DNA of 64,000 nt from UBA5189 sp040389445 (lineage in GTDB: Bacteria > Chloroflexota > Limnocylindria > Limnocylindrales > CSP1-4): contig JAZJZX010000010.1 in the NCBI GenBank assembly GCA_040389445.1, positions 62,001 to 126,000 on the forward strand, read 5' to 3'. The notes under the pieces are model-generated. The model was not told the DNA's origin, searched no databases, and worked only from the letters and a program-made list of their open reading frames with translations. Positions 35,447 through 44,480 of the stretch are shown piece after piece (position 1 is the first letter of the stretch; every line of letters starts with the position of its first letter). The position numbers and the translations under genes were made by a program.

Positions 35447-35947
35447 TCAGCCGGCGCGCGGATTCCGGAGCCTGGTTGCAGGGGTTGCCGCGACGCGCAG
35501 AACGACCCGATCGAAGAGCGCCGGCAGGAACCAGTGCAGGCCGTACAGCCGGCAGCCGAGGCAATAGCCCGTCGCGGCGAGGAGCGTCTGCAGGCCGGCG
35601 ACGGCAACCACCGGCGCCCAGAACCATGGACGAAGACCGGCCGCGAGCAGGACCAAACCCAGGGCCACGAATGTTGCCCCGAGGGCCTGCGCGAAGCGCG
35701 GCCCGAGCTCCGGCTCGACGGTAGCCGGAGCGCCGAGGCCCAGGCGGCGCCGGATGGACGGCCAGGGCCGCCCGAACAGGAACCACTGTGTGCCGAGGGC
35801 GGCGCTGACGGCCAGCGCAACGCCGACGATGGCGGCGACTACCGGTTGGTCGAACACGATGCCGACGATGAGTGTGAGGGCGGAAAGCGCGGCGCCAAAG
35901 CGTTGACCGCGCGGGTCGATCGTGCGAACGCGAAGAACAGATGACAC
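35447..35947 (-). CDS. DUF4395 membrane protein
   Basis: A 166-residue protein with two helical hairpins. It opens with DPRGQRFGAALSALTLIVGI and ends with TGYCLGCRLYGL, the family motif with two Cys residues. Often found near thiol-redox genes; function unknown. GTG start with GAGG upstream. Confidence 0.82.
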   Translation of the reverse strand: MSSVLRVRTIDPRGQRFGAALSALTLIVGIVFDQPVVAAIVGVALAVSAALGTQWFLFGRPWPSIRRRLGLGAPATVEPELGPRFAQALGATFVALGLVLLAAGLRPWFWAPVVAVAGLQTLLAATGYCLGCRLYGLHWFLPALFDRVVLRVAATPATRLRNPRAG

Positions 35948-36197
35948 GGGAAACCTCGGGAGGGACGGGCAACAGCGCCTGGTCGTGGTGCCTCAAGGGC
36001 GCGACGTTCAGCGCCGATTGGATGCCGGGGTGCGGACCGAAGGACGGCCGGTATCGGCCGTCGGGCTCAGGCCCGCCGGGTACAGAGGCAGCGGCCCGGG
36101 ATACCGGTGGGGCGCGTCATCATCGCGGAGTCTATGGGCAATCGATCAATCGCGCCCGATTTCGAACGTCGGCGGGCTGCCGGAACGGGTCGCAGCC

Positions 36198-37583
36198 TCA
36201 TGCCCCGAGGCCCGCGCGGGTGAAGGCCGAGTACGACGGATCGATGGCAGCGGCGAGACCACCCGACCCGGCGGGGCTGGCGGCATCGAACCCGAACCAC
36301 TTCGCGTCGGGCGTCTTGACGCCGTTGCCGGTGATGAGCGCCACGACCTCGTCGTCGGGGCCGATCAGGCCGCGCTGGACGGCCCGTTCCAGCCCGGCGA
36401 CCGTGACGCCGCCCGCGGTCTCCGCGAACAGCCCCTCGGTCCGGCCGAGGCGCCGGATGGCCGCGGCCGTCGCGCGGTCAGGAACGGCCTCGATCGAGCC
36501 ACCGGTGCGGCGCGCCAGGGCGAGGGCATATCGCCCGTCGGCGGGTGAGCCGATCGCGAGCGACCGAACGATGGTGTCCGGGGCCCGAACCGGGCGGATC
36601 TCGTCCACCCCGTCGGCGAACGCCTGCGCAACCGGCGAGCAGCCGTCGGGCTGCGCTCCGATGAACCGGACCGGCTTGTCCTCCACGAGGCCGGCCGACA
36701 CCAGGTCCTCGAATCCCCGAGCGACCTTGGTGAACAGGCTCCCCGAGGCGATCGGAGCGACCAGGACGTCCGGCAGTCGCCAGCCGAGCTGCTCGGCCAC
36801 CTCGAAGGCAAGGGTCTTGCTGCCCTCGGAGTAGTACGGGCGCAGGTTCACGTTGACGAACGCCCACCCCTCCTCATCCGCGATCTCCAGGCTGAGCCGG
36901 TTGATGTCGTCGTACGTACCGTTCACCGGCACCACCGTGGCGCCGTAGCTGAGCGCGTGGTCGACCTTCGCGGGTTCGAGGTCGGCGGGGACGAAGACGA
37001 CGGCCCTCAGTCCGAGCGCTGCCGCGGCTGCTGCGGTGGCACCGGCGAGGTTGCCGGTCGAGGCGCAGGCGAGCGTGTCGAACCCGAAATCCACGGCGCG
37101 CGCCGCCGCGATGGCCACGACGCGATCCTTGAACGAGAGCGTGGGGTTCCGGGTGTCATCCTTGAGGCGCAACCGGCCGCTGCCGAGTCCGATCTCCGCC
37201 GCGAGGCGGTCCGCCCTGATCAGGGGCGTGGATCCGACGGCGAGTCCGCGCGCGGGCGGGACCTCGACCGGCAGCAACTCGAGATACCGCCAGATGCCCG
37301 GGCCACGGGCCTCGATGCGTGCTCGACTCACCTGCGCGCGGACGACGTCCCGGTCCAGCACGACCTCGAGCGGCCCGAAGCACTGCGGGCATACGAAGTG
37401 CGGTCCGGTGACCTCGGCGCGCTGACAGTTGCGGCAGCGAAGGCCCACGATCCGGGGGCGCGGCCCCGCGTCGGTCGGCGCGTCGGCCGGCGCGTCGGAC
37501 GTGATCGATGCCGGCTCGACCGGTGCGGCCATCATCGACCACGCCCGGTGGCGGGAGTCGGTGGTGCTCGTCTCGGTCGTCAT
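36198..37583 (-). CDS. thrC: Threonine synthase
   Basis: A 461-residue PLP enzyme (O-phosphohomoserine to threonine). An N-terminal zinc-ribbon-like part (LRCRNCQ ... FVCPQCFGPLE) precedes the fold-type II core with the PLP Lys in NPTLSFKDRV, CASTGNLAG and ITGNGVKTPDAKW. The ATG at 37583 has GGAG 7 nt upstream. A SAM-I riboswitch and terminator lie 100-250 nt upstream, so expression should fall when SAM is plentiful. A related PLP lyase of methionine metabolism is possible, but the motifs favour ThrC. Confidence 0.9.
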   Translation of the reverse strand: MTTETSTTDSRHRAWSMMAAPVEPASITSDAPADAPTDAGPRPRIVGLRCRNCQRAEVTGPHFVCPQCFGPLEVVLDRDVVRAQVSRARIEARGPGIWRYLELLPVEVPPARGLAVGSTPLIRADRLAAEIGLGSGRLRLKDDTRNPTLSFKDRVVAIAAARAVDFGFDTLACASTGNLAGATAAAAAALGLRAVVFVPADLEPAKVDHALSYGATVVPVNGTYDDINRLSLEIADEEGWAFVNVNLRPYYSEGSKTLAFEVAEQLGWRLPDVLVAPIASGSLFTKVARGFEDLVSAGLVEDKPVRFIGAQPDGCSPVAQAFADGVDEIRPVRAPDTIVRSLAIGSPADGRYALALARRTGGSIEAVPDRATAAAIRRLGRTEGLFAETAGGVTVAGLERAVQRGLIGPDDEVVALITGNGVKTPDAKWFGFDAASPAGSGGLAAAIDPSYSAFTRAGLGA

Positions 37584-37602
37584 GGCGGAACTCCTGGTCG
37601 CT

Positions 37603-37650
37603 TGGCGCGCCCGTGGGTCGCGCGGCTGGCGCGCCCGTGGGTCGCGCGGT
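37603..37650. repeat. Two tandem copies of a 24-bp unit in the thrC leader
   Basis: Copies at 37603-37626 and 37627-37650 (one mismatch) lie between the riboswitch terminator and the thrC start. Confidence 0.88.
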
Positions 37651-37683
37651 GTCGGCTGGCCTGCCTGACCGAGGAGTGGCCGG

Positions 37684-37712
37684 AAACAAGAAACCCTTCC
37701 CGCGGGAAGGGT
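37684..37712 (-). terminator. Intrinsic terminator of the SAM riboswitch
   Basis: ACCCTTCCCGCGGGAAGGGT (37693-37712) is a perfect palindrome, followed on the minus strand by the T-rich run TTTCTTGTTT. It lies 12 nt downstream of the aptamer and is the expression platform. Confidence 0.88.
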
Positions 37713-37724
37713 CAATGGGTGATC

Positions 37725-37831
37725 CCTATCTCGCAGGTGGTTGTCCTGCCCGGAATTGGCACCTTGCCGGCGTCTCCGCCGATAGGTTGTCGTGGCTTCA
37801 AAGGGCCGGTCCCTCCACCACTCTCGATAGG
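37725..37831 (-). ncRNA. SAM-I (S-box) riboswitch aptamer
   Basis: Minus-strand features match the S-box: P1 formed by CCTATC (37826-37831) and GATAGG (37725-37730), then GAGAGTGGTGGAGGGA, CCGGCCCTTTGAAGCC, ACAACC and GGTGCCAATTCC. S-adenosylmethionine binding normally lets the terminator form and stops transcription. Confidence 0.93.
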
Positions 37832-38069
37832 CTCTTCAGTTGTGCGGGGATCGTAGCGGCTGAGCCGTTGCGCCGTCAACCGCGTGTACTCGGGTGCCAC
37901 TTGGTGTCGTGGAAGCAGACTAACCGTCAAGATCCAGGTCGCTCCCGTCTGAATCGCTGACCGACCGTCAAAACCGATCCGTCCGATCGGATGCCGCGGT
38001 GGCCCCGGCAGGAAATCGGCCCGGCGGGCGGCGGGCTCGATCACGTTCAGCACGCACGCTGCAGAGGCC

Positions 38070-38075
38070 GTAGCC
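38070..38075 (+). promoter_or_regulatory. -10 box of the proline dehydrogenase gene
   Basis: TAGCCT lies 8 nt before the ATG at 38084 and fits the leaderless pattern of the window. Confidence 0.4.
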
Positions 38076-38083
38076 TGTCCGGC

Positions 38084-39004
38084 ATGAGAAGCATTCTGCT
38101 CTGGATGGCCCGGAACCCGTGGTTGCGGGAGCGGTTGCCGCGACTCTGGTTCGCCAGACGTGCCGTTCGGCGGTTCATGCCGGGCGAGGACGTCGAAAGC
38201 GCGCTGGCTGCAGGCATGCAGTTCCAGGTCCAGGGGATCGGGACGCTCTACACCCGGCTCGGCGAGAACCTCACCCGCATCGAGGAGGCCGAAGAGGTGG
38301 CGGCGCACTACCTCGCGGTCATGGACCACATCCGGGAGCGGCGCCTGGACGGCGAGGTCAGCATGAAGCTGACCCAGCTGGGCTTCGACCTCGATGTCGA
38401 GCGCACCTTCACGCACGCATCCTCGCTGGCGGCGAGGGCCGCCGAATCCGGCAGGACGCTGTGGGTGGACATGGAGGGCAGCGCCTACACGGAGGGCACG
38501 ATTGCGTTCTACGAGCGCCTGAAGGCTGCGCATCCGAATACGGGGATCTGTCTCCAGGCCTATCTCAAACGGACGGCGGCAGACATCCAGCGACTCCTCC
38601 CGATCCAACCGGAGATCCGACTGGTGAAGGGCGCCTATGCCGAATCGCCGGACATCGCCCACGTCTCGCGACACGACGTGGACGCGAACTTCCTGGCCCT
38701 GTGCGTCGCGATGCTCGAGGCCGTGCGGGCCGGGGCGAAGGTCAGGATCGGGCTCGGCACCCACGATGTTCGGCTCATCGAGCAGGTCGCGGAGCACGCC
38801 GCAGCGCTCGGGCTGTCGCGCACGACGTTCGAGATCCAGATGCTCTACGGGATCAGGGCGGATCAGCAGCGCCGTCTGAATGCCGAAGGGTTTCGCGTCC
38901 AGACGCTCATCGCCTACGGCGAGGCCTGGTATCCGTGGTACATGCGCCGGCTCGCGGAGCGACCGGCGAACGTGCTGTTCGCCCTGCGCCAGATCTTCGG
39001 GTAG
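38084..39004 (+). CDS. putA: Proline dehydrogenase
   Basis: A 306-residue monofunctional FAD enzyme (proline to pyrroline-5-carboxylate). Typical segments are MKLTQLGFDLD, LWVDMEGSAYTEGT, RLVKGAYAE, IGLGTHD, EIQMLYGI and the C-terminal YGEAWYPWYMRRLAERPAN with the substrate-binding Arg pair. The P5C dehydrogenase domain of large PutA is absent. A terminator at 39072-39099 follows. Confidence 0.92.
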   Translation: MRSILLWMARNPWLRERLPRLWFARRAVRRFMPGEDVESALAAGMQFQVQGIGTLYTRLGENLTRIEEAEEVAAHYLAVMDHIRERRLDGEVSMKLTQLGFDLDVERTFTHASSLAARAAESGRTLWVDMEGSAYTEGTIAFYERLKAAHPNTGICLQAYLKRTAADIQRLLPIQPEIRLVKGAYAESPDIAHVSRHDVDANFLALCVAMLEAVRAGAKVRIGLGTHDVRLIEQVAEHAAALGLSRTTFEIQMLYGIRADQQRRLNAEGFRVQTLIAYGEAWYPWYMRRLAERPANVLFALRQIFG

Positions 39005-39027
39005 GAGGCGCCGGGGATCTCACCGGC

Positions 39028-39063
39028 GAGGCGGAACGCTCCAGAGGAGGCGGAACGCTCCAG
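39028..39063. repeat. Two copies of a 17-bp unit
   Basis: GAGGCGGAACGCTCCAG occurs at 39028-39044 and 39047-39063, between the proline dehydrogenase stop and its terminator. Confidence 0.85.
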
Positions 39064-39071
39064 GCAAGGTT

Positions 39072-39099
39072 CGACCCCCGCCGAATCCGACGGGGGTCG
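39072..39099. terminator. Bidirectional terminator hairpin
   Basis: CGACCCCCG (39072-39080) pairs with CGGGGGTCG (39091-39099) over a 10-nt loop, between two convergent genes. Confidence 0.75.
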
Positions 39100-39133
39100 T
39101 TGCCAATGCGGGAGAATCAGGCGCCGTCCCGGG

Positions 39134-39931
39134 TCAGCGACCCGCCCACAGGACATGCGTGACGATCAGATTTCCGGCGCCCAGATCCCGGATGTACGTG
39201 GCGCCGCGTCCGCCGTTGGTGACGGCCACCTGCCGACCCCAGGCCGCGTCCGTGACCTGCCCGGTCGACGTGCCCTTGACGATCGGCGCCGACGCGAGCG
39301 TCGTGGTGCCGTCGAGGTGCGCGTAGATGGCCGCCAACTGCTCGAAGTCATGCGCATTCGGATGCTGGTTGGTGGTCGGGTCGTTGGTGTAGTCCATGCA
39401 GGTGCCGAGGTTCGGGTTGCTGAAGTCCGTGTCCTGGTGATCCAGTCCGAACGCGTGCCCGACTTCCTGGCACATGACCATGTTTCGCCACGCGGGCGTG
39501 TTGTAGGTGGATGTCTTGAAGTAGGTGTCGTTGAGCTTGACGGTGGCCTGTGTGATGTGGGTGCCACCGGTGATGCTGATGGAGGCCACGCCAAGCCAGC
39601 CGTTGTTGCCGTAGGTCGTATTGCAGATCTGGACGGTCCCGGCCGTTGCGCGGCACTGCTTGACGCGCCCAGCCGTGCCGGACACCTTGGTCGCGTCGAG
39701 AACCTTGGTCGCGTCGAGACCCGTCGGCGCGCTCCAGTCGGCAACGGTCGTATCCAGGTACGAATCCCACGCCGACGTCACGTTGTCGCCGAGCTTGACC
39801 GTGAACGGGTTCGCCGTGCGAGCCCAGTGATATCCGCCCCACGAGTGGGTTGCGGAAACAGATGCCGGCGCCACGAGCGCCAGGGCGAGACCGACCACGA
39901 GCAGAACCGCTCGGCGAGGGGCACGGGACAT
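39134..39931 (-). CDS. Secreted matrixin-like metalloprotease homologue with an altered zinc motif
   Basis: A 265-residue exported protein; the signal peptide ends at ASVSATHS. The expected HExxHxxGxxH reads QEVGHAFGLDH, with Gln in place of the first zinc His, and a Met-turn-like CMDYTND follows. Cys residues (KQCRATAGTVQICN, MCQE, GTCMD) could form disulfides. It may be catalytically altered or inactive. ATG 39931 has GGAGGG 8 nt upstream. Confidence 0.78.
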   Translation of the reverse strand: MSRAPRRAVLLVVGLALALVAPASVSATHSWGGYHWARTANPFTVKLGDNVTSAWDSYLDTTVADWSAPTGLDATKVLDATKVSGTAGRVKQCRATAGTVQICNTTYGNNGWLGVASISITGGTHITQATVKLNDTYFKTSTYNTPAWRNMVMCQEVGHAFGLDHQDTDFSNPNLGTCMDYTNDPTTNQHPNAHDFEQLAAIYAHLDGTTTLASAPIVKGTSTGQVTDAAWGRQVAVTNGGRGATYIRDLGAGNLIVTHVLWAGR

Positions 39932-40311
39932 CACTTGACCCTCCAGGTTCGGCAGGCAGACGGCCGAGGTAGGAACGAGCATACGCCGTGACATGCCGGT
40001 AATCCAGCCCCTTCATTCGTGCCCGGTGCGGCCCGACACCGGCATGTGGCCCGACATTGCGATGTGGCCTGGAGACCCCTGCGGCTCGACACCGGAATGT
40101 GGCCCGGATACCCCGGTGCTGCCGCAGGGCGCGCAGCGCCCGGACCCGGCCTCCCGCGCCGATCTGACTTCATCCATCACGCACGGGTAATCGAAGCATT
40201 TCCGGCTTTCGATCTGCCCACCAAGTCGCTACCATGCAGCTTGACCAATGCATTTCGGTCACTGCCGAAGTGATACCCGGTTCGAGCAGCATCATCAGGA
40301 GCCCCCGATCG
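39932..40311. other. Intergenic stretch with imperfect repeats
   Basis: CACCGGCATGTGGCCCG and variants (GACATTGCGATGTGGCC, CACCGGAATGTGGCCCG) recur between about 40038 and 40108. No gene is convincing before the ATG at 40312. Confidence 0.5.
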
Positions 40312-40635
40312 ATGAAAATCCGTGATGCCAATCTGGAAGAACTGGCCCCGAAGCCGCGAAAGCCCCGTGCCCTGACGCCGCGCCAGCTCGCCGCCCGGAA
40401 GCGGGATCAGGCGATCCAGAAGACACTGAATGAAATTGCGGTCGGACCGATGTCCGGCATCAAGAAGATTGAACTCGAAGATGGCGAGAAGCTGATAACC
40501 ATTCGCCTGGCCGTGGCTCGCCAGCTGGCGGCACATCCGGCGGCGATCAACATGGGCGTTCGCGGGGGAGCCATCTATCTCAGCCGATCGCCGCTCCCCG
40601 GTGGCCGCCGAGGCCGACCACCCAAGAACGGCTGA
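40312..40635 (+). CDS. Small basic protein with a C-terminal AT-hook
   Basis: A 107-residue Lys/Arg-rich protein. It ends in GRRGRPPKNG, an AT-hook (RGRP core) that binds the minor groove of DNA. The middle (GIKKIELEDGEKLITIRLAVARQLAAH) looks folded. Family unknown; a nucleoid or regulatory role is inferred. The ATG has AGGAG 11 nt upstream; an earlier in-frame ATG at 40234 lacks one. Confidence 0.6.
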   Translation: MKIRDANLEELAPKPRKPRALTPRQLAARKRDQAIQKTLNEIAVGPMSGIKKIELEDGEKLITIRLAVARQLAAHPAAINMGVRGGAIYLSRSPLPGGRRGRPPKNG

Positions 40636-40741
40636 AGGCCTGCCGTCGGCGGCCCGTCCGAACGCCTGAAGGCCCGGCCGTCGGCCAGCCCTGCCGTCGG
40701 CCGGCGGCCAATCCGGAAGACCGGCCCCTCGGAAGAGCACG

Positions 40742-42430
40742 TCAGTCGGAGGGGCCACCCTCGAACAACGGCATGCCCGATCCGTGGCGGTAGAACCGTC
40801 GCCGATCCGGTGCCAACGGTGCGTTGCCGGCGATGAGATCGGCAGCTTTCTCGGCGACCATCATCACCGGGGCGTAGATGTTGGCGTTCGTGACATACGG
40901 GAACACCGATGCATCCACCACGCGCAGCCCATCGAGGCCGTGAACCCGCATGGTCAACGGGTCGACGACGGACTGCTCGTCGATGCCCATCCGTGCGGTG
41001 CAGGACGGGTGCAGGGCCGTCTCGCCATCCCGCCGAACCCAGTCGAGGATCTCGGCGTCGGTGTCGACCGAAGGCCCGGGCGACACCTCGCCGCCATTGA
41101 ATCTGGCCATGGCCGGCTGGCCCAGCAACGTCCGCGCGACCCGAACGGCTTCGACCCACTCGCGACGATCCTGGTCCGTCGACAGATAGTTGAACCGCAG
41201 CGCGGGGTGAACCACGGGATCCCGGCTTGTGATCTTCACGCTTCCGCGCGCGTCGGAGTACATCGGGCCCACATGCACCTGATATCCATGACCTCCGCTC
41301 GGCGCGGTTCCGTCGTACCGAATCGCCAGCGGCAGGAAGTGGAACATCAGATTCGGATAGGCGACATCGTCGTTGCTCCGGGCAAAGCCACCGCCCTCGA
41401 AATGATTCGTGGCCCCCGGGCCGCGGCGCAGGAAGAGCCATTGAAATCCGATCCATGGTCGCCGCCACTTCTCGAGTGACGGCTGCATGGAAACCGGCTC
41501 CTTCGACCGGTACTGGACGTAGACCTCCAGATGATCCTGGAGGTTCTCGCCGACGCCCGGGAGATCGGCGACCACGCCGATCCCGAGATCGCGGAGCTGA
41601 GCGCCGTTGCCGACACCGGACAGCTGGAGCAACTGGGGCGTGTTGATGGAGCCACCGGCCAGGATCACCTCACCGGCCTGGATCGTCTCGGTTCCCCCTC
41701 CCCGGCGCGCGATCTCCACGCCGGTGACCCGCCGGCCGTTGAAATGGAGCATCGTCACGAGCGTGCTGGTCCGGATCTTCAGGTTTCGGCGCCCCATCAC
41801 CGGGTGGAGGTAGGCTCGCGCCGCAGAGATCCGCCTGCCGCGCCGGATGTTGCGGTCGAACTGGGCAAAACCCTCCTGCCGATACCCGTTCACATCGTCG
41901 GTCAGGGTGTGCCCGGCCTCCTGGACCGCGGCGAAGAAGGCATCGAAGAGCGGATTCCTGGCCGGGCCGCGCTCGAGCGGGAGCGGACCTCCGTGGCCCC
42001 GCCAGGGATCGTCGGGCGCGGCGGCGAGCGTGTCCTCCATGCGCCTGAAGTACGGCAGGCAGTGAGCGAAGTCCCATGTCTCCATGCCCGGGTCGGCCGC
42101 CCAGCGCTCGAAGTCCATGGGATTGCCCCGCTGGAAGATCATCCCGTTGATCGACGACGACCCGCCGAGGACCTTGCCGCGGGCGTGATAGATCCGCCGG
42201 CCACCCATGAACGGCTCCGGCTCGGATTCGTACTTCCAGTCGTAGAAGCGACTTCCGATCGGGAAGGCGAGCGCGGCCGGCATGTGCAGGAACACGTCGA
42301 AGCGCCAGTCCGGCCGCCCGGCTTCGATGACCAGGACGCGCGTTCCCGGATCGGCACTCAGCCGGTTGGCGAGGACACTCCCGGCGGATCCGCCACCGAC
42401 GATGATGTAGTCGAATCGCTCTCTCGGCAC
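40742..42430 (-). CDS. betA: GMC-family oxidoreductase (choline dehydrogenase-like)
   Basis: A 562-residue FAD enzyme. It opens with FDYIIVGGGSAGSVLANRLS, has the GMC signatures GKVLGGSSSINGMIF and GSINTPQLLQLSGVG, and the active-site His regions ETALHPSCTARMG and TNANIYAPVMMVAEKAAD. It is closest in pattern to BetA (choline to betaine aldehyde); other alcohol substrates are possible because no betB or transporter is adjacent. GTG start. Confidence 0.88.
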   Translation of the reverse strand: MPRERFDYIIVGGGSAGSVLANRLSADPGTRVLVIEAGRPDWRFDVFLHMPAALAFPIGSRFYDWKYESEPEPFMGGRRIYHARGKVLGGSSSINGMIFQRGNPMDFERWAADPGMETWDFAHCLPYFRRMEDTLAAAPDDPWRGHGGPLPLERGPARNPLFDAFFAAVQEAGHTLTDDVNGYRQEGFAQFDRNIRRGRRISAARAYLHPVMGRRNLKIRTSTLVTMLHFNGRRVTGVEIARRGGGTETIQAGEVILAGGSINTPQLLQLSGVGNGAQLRDLGIGVVADLPGVGENLQDHLEVYVQYRSKEPVSMQPSLEKWRRPWIGFQWLFLRRGPGATNHFEGGGFARSNDDVAYPNLMFHFLPLAIRYDGTAPSGGHGYQVHVGPMYSDARGSVKITSRDPVVHPALRFNYLSTDQDRREWVEAVRVARTLLGQPAMARFNGGEVSPGPSVDTDAEILDWVRRDGETALHPSCTARMGIDEQSVVDPLTMRVHGLDGLRVVDASVFPYVTNANIYAPVMMVAEKAADLIAGNAPLAPDRRRFYRHGSGMPLFEGGPSD

Positions 42431-42513
42431 GCCGCGATGCTATCGCGCCACGGTCATTCCCGATGCGTCGCGTGGCAGCGAGTCGGGCGCCGAGCGTGGG
42501 CGGCGGGGCCGAA

Positions 42514-43212
42514 TCAGCCGGCGAGCGGTGCCACCGCGAACTGGACCGCGAACTGCTTGCACCAGATCACGATGCTGGCGGCTCCGTCAGGGACGACACC
42601 AAGCGGCAGGTCCATGTTGAAGTTGCCGTCGGTCGCCCGAAGCGCGCCTACCTCGATGGCTCCGTCCGTGTACCCGCTCGCGTCCGTGGAGACGTAGACG
42701 TACAGGTCCGGCCCGTTTCGGACCGAGAAGTTCTCGAAACGGATGGTCCAGGCTCCAGGGGCCGATTCGATCAAGGTGGCGGAGCCACTTCCGAAGTGGA
42801 ATTCATCGGCACCCGTGAACTGGCCGGTCCGTCCGTTCGCCAACGGCGGGTTCGTCGACGCGGCAGACGGGGCCGGACCCGAGGCCCCGGGAGCCGCCGA
42901 TCCCGAGGCACCGGGAACGGTCGACGGCGATGGGGTGGCGCTCGCGATCGGGCCGGGCTCGTTCAGCGCGGTTCGGATGAACAGGGGGGAGCCGAGGTAC
43001 CAGGCGCTCGGCAGGCCGACGGCGAGCGCGATCACGACCACGGCCGCGGTCCGGCCCGGGTGGCGACGCGCTGCAGCAAACCAGCCGCGCCGGCGCGCGA
43101 GTACGAGGAGCAGCACGCCCATGACGACCAGTGCGACGGCGATGGGGACGCGGTTGGGGTACAGGCTGGTGGCAAACAGCCGCTCGAGGTCGCCGATGAG
43201 GTTCATGGCCAT
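42514..43212 (-). CDS. Membrane-anchored DM13-domain protein (intact copy)
   Basis: A 232-residue protein with two N-terminal helices, a Pro/Ala/Ser linker and a C-terminal DM13 domain (residues about 127-230: GRTGQFTGADEFHFGSGSAT, LYVYVSTD, VIWCKQFAVQFAVAPL). The conserved Cys is in IWCKQF; DM13 is thought to act in redox or electron transfer. It is the last gene of a response regulator/kinase/DM13 set whose second copy is at 52.4-54.6 kb. Two starts (43212, 43206) are possible. Confidence 0.82.
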   Translation of the reverse strand: MAMNLIGDLERLFATSLYPNRVPIAVALVVMGVLLLVLARRRGWFAAARRHPGRTAAVVVIALAVGLPSAWYLGSPLFIRTALNEPGPIASATPSPSTVPGASGSAAPGASGPAPSAASTNPPLANGRTGQFTGADEFHFGSGSATLIESAPGAWTIRFENFSVRNGPDLYVYVSTDASGYTDGAIEVGALRATDGNFNMDLPLGVVPDGAASIVIWCKQFAVQFAVAPLAG

Positions 43213-43310
43213 AGCGTGCGGAGTGTCAATGACGCTCCGATGACGGGCGGCGGCTCGAAGCCCGGCGGCGGCCGGTGCTCAGCGGCGCAATGCCGGTCGG
43301 CGGCCGGCGG

Positions 43311-44378
43311 TCATCCCGACGCCGGCAATCGGAACCAGAACGTGGTCATCGCCTCGTCCGACGCGGCACCGACCCGGCCGCCGGCATCCTCGACGAGGCG
43401 CTTGACGATGGCGAGTCCGACGCCGGCCCCGCCGAGTTCCCGCGCTCGCGACTTCTCCACTCGATAGAACCGCTCCCACACGCGCGGCAGGTCGTCCGGC
43501 GGAATGGGTGAGCCGGTGTTCGCAACGCGTACCAGGATGCCGTCGGTGGCTCGCGATGCCTCGACCCGGACGGCACCGCCGGAAGGCGTGTAGCGAACGG
43601 CATTCTGGAGAAGATTGGCCATCACCTGGGCGAGCTCATCCTGTCTGGCCTGCACGATGAGCCCATCGGGCGAGACGACGGTCAGCTCCACCGACCGCCG
43701 CCCAAGCGTGGGCGCAGCGAGTTCGGCGGCCGTCCTGACCAGCGCTCCCACGTCGACCGACATCGGCTGTGGCCGCTCGCCCTCGGCGCCGGCCAGGATG
43801 TCCAGGGACGCGGCCAGCCGTCCGAGGCGATCGACCTCCTCACGCAGTGAGTCGAAGATCGCCGGGTCCGGGGGCAGGACGCCGTCCCGCAGCGCTTCGA
43901 GATAGCCTTGGAGGTTCGTGAGCGGCGTCCGGAGTTCATGCGACGCGTTCACCACGAATTCGCGCCGCAGCATCTCCTGTTCCTCCAGTCGATCCGCCAT
44001 GGTGTTGAAGGCGGCGGCGAGGGCCTGCACCTCGGCCGGCCCGGCCTCCGGGACACGGACCGTCAGATCGCCCGCAGCAACCAGCCCGGCCCCCCGGGCG
44101 ACACGCTGGATCGGTCGGGCAATCATCCGGGCGAAGATCGCGGCCAGCGCAATGGCCAGGATCGCCGCGATCGCCAGGGCGACGCCAAAGACGACGGTGA
44201 CGCTGGAGTCGAACATCGCGCGGGCATGACCGGCCGTGTCACCGGCCGCGACCATGAGCGCCGCGAACGACTCTGCCCCGACCCGGAGCACTCCGACGGC
44301 CACGACCGCGACCCCGATCGCGGCCACGACGAGCGCCGCTACGGCGATCCGGGCCGCGATCCCGCGTCGCATGCTCAT
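43311..44378 (-). CDS. Sensor histidine kinase, copy 1
   Basis: A 355-residue membrane kinase: helix, short periplasmic loop, second helix, HAMP (RMIARPIQRVARGAGLVAAG), HisKA with the phosphorylated His in NASHELRTPLTN, and HATPase (NLLQNAVRYTPSGG, GVGLAIVKRLVEDAGG). The protein is identical to copy 2 (52780-53847). Its partner response regulator has decayed to a fragment (44375-44480), so it may depend on the regulator of copy 2. Confidence 0.93.
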   Translation of the reverse strand: MSMRRGIAARIAVAALVVAAIGVAVVAVGVLRVGAESFAALMVAAGDTAGHARAMFDSSVTVVFGVALAIAAILAIALAAIFARMIARPIQRVARGAGLVAAGDLTVRVPEAGPAEVQALAAAFNTMADRLEEQEMLRREFVVNASHELRTPLTNLQGYLEALRDGVLPPDPAIFDSLREEVDRLGRLAASLDILAGAEGERPQPMSVDVGALVRTAAELAAPTLGRRSVELTVVSPDGLIVQARQDELAQVMANLLQNAVRYTPSGGAVRVEASRATDGILVRVANTGSPIPPDDLPRVWERFYRVEKSRARELGGAGVGLAIVKRLVEDAGGRVGAASDEAMTTFWFRLPASG

Positions 44379-44437
44379 GCCACGCCGTCCAGGCGCTCCA
44401 CCGGACCGGCCGCGCGATAGCCGGCACCTCGGACGGT
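43315..44437. repeat. 1123-bp long direct repeat, left copy
   Basis: Appears identical base for base to 52784-53906 (offset 9469). It covers the kinase gene and the last codons of the regulator. Sequence differs immediately outside both ends. Confidence 0.88.
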
Positions 44438-44480
44438 GGCCACGAAGCGCGGCGCAGCCGGATCGTCGGCGAGCAGCCTG
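44375..44480 (-). pseudogene. Response-regulator fragment, C-terminus only
   Basis: The last about 33 codons of an OmpR-type regulator (DDPAAPRFVATVRGAGYRAAG) equivalent to the end of the intact gene at 53844-54578. The receiver and most of the winged helix are missing; similarity ends near 44480. Confidence 0.8.

Noticed and set aside
33879..35567. Long plus-strand frame through the N gap
   Set aside because: It is a shadow of the DAO-family oxidase gene and the repeat array, and the N bases carry no information.
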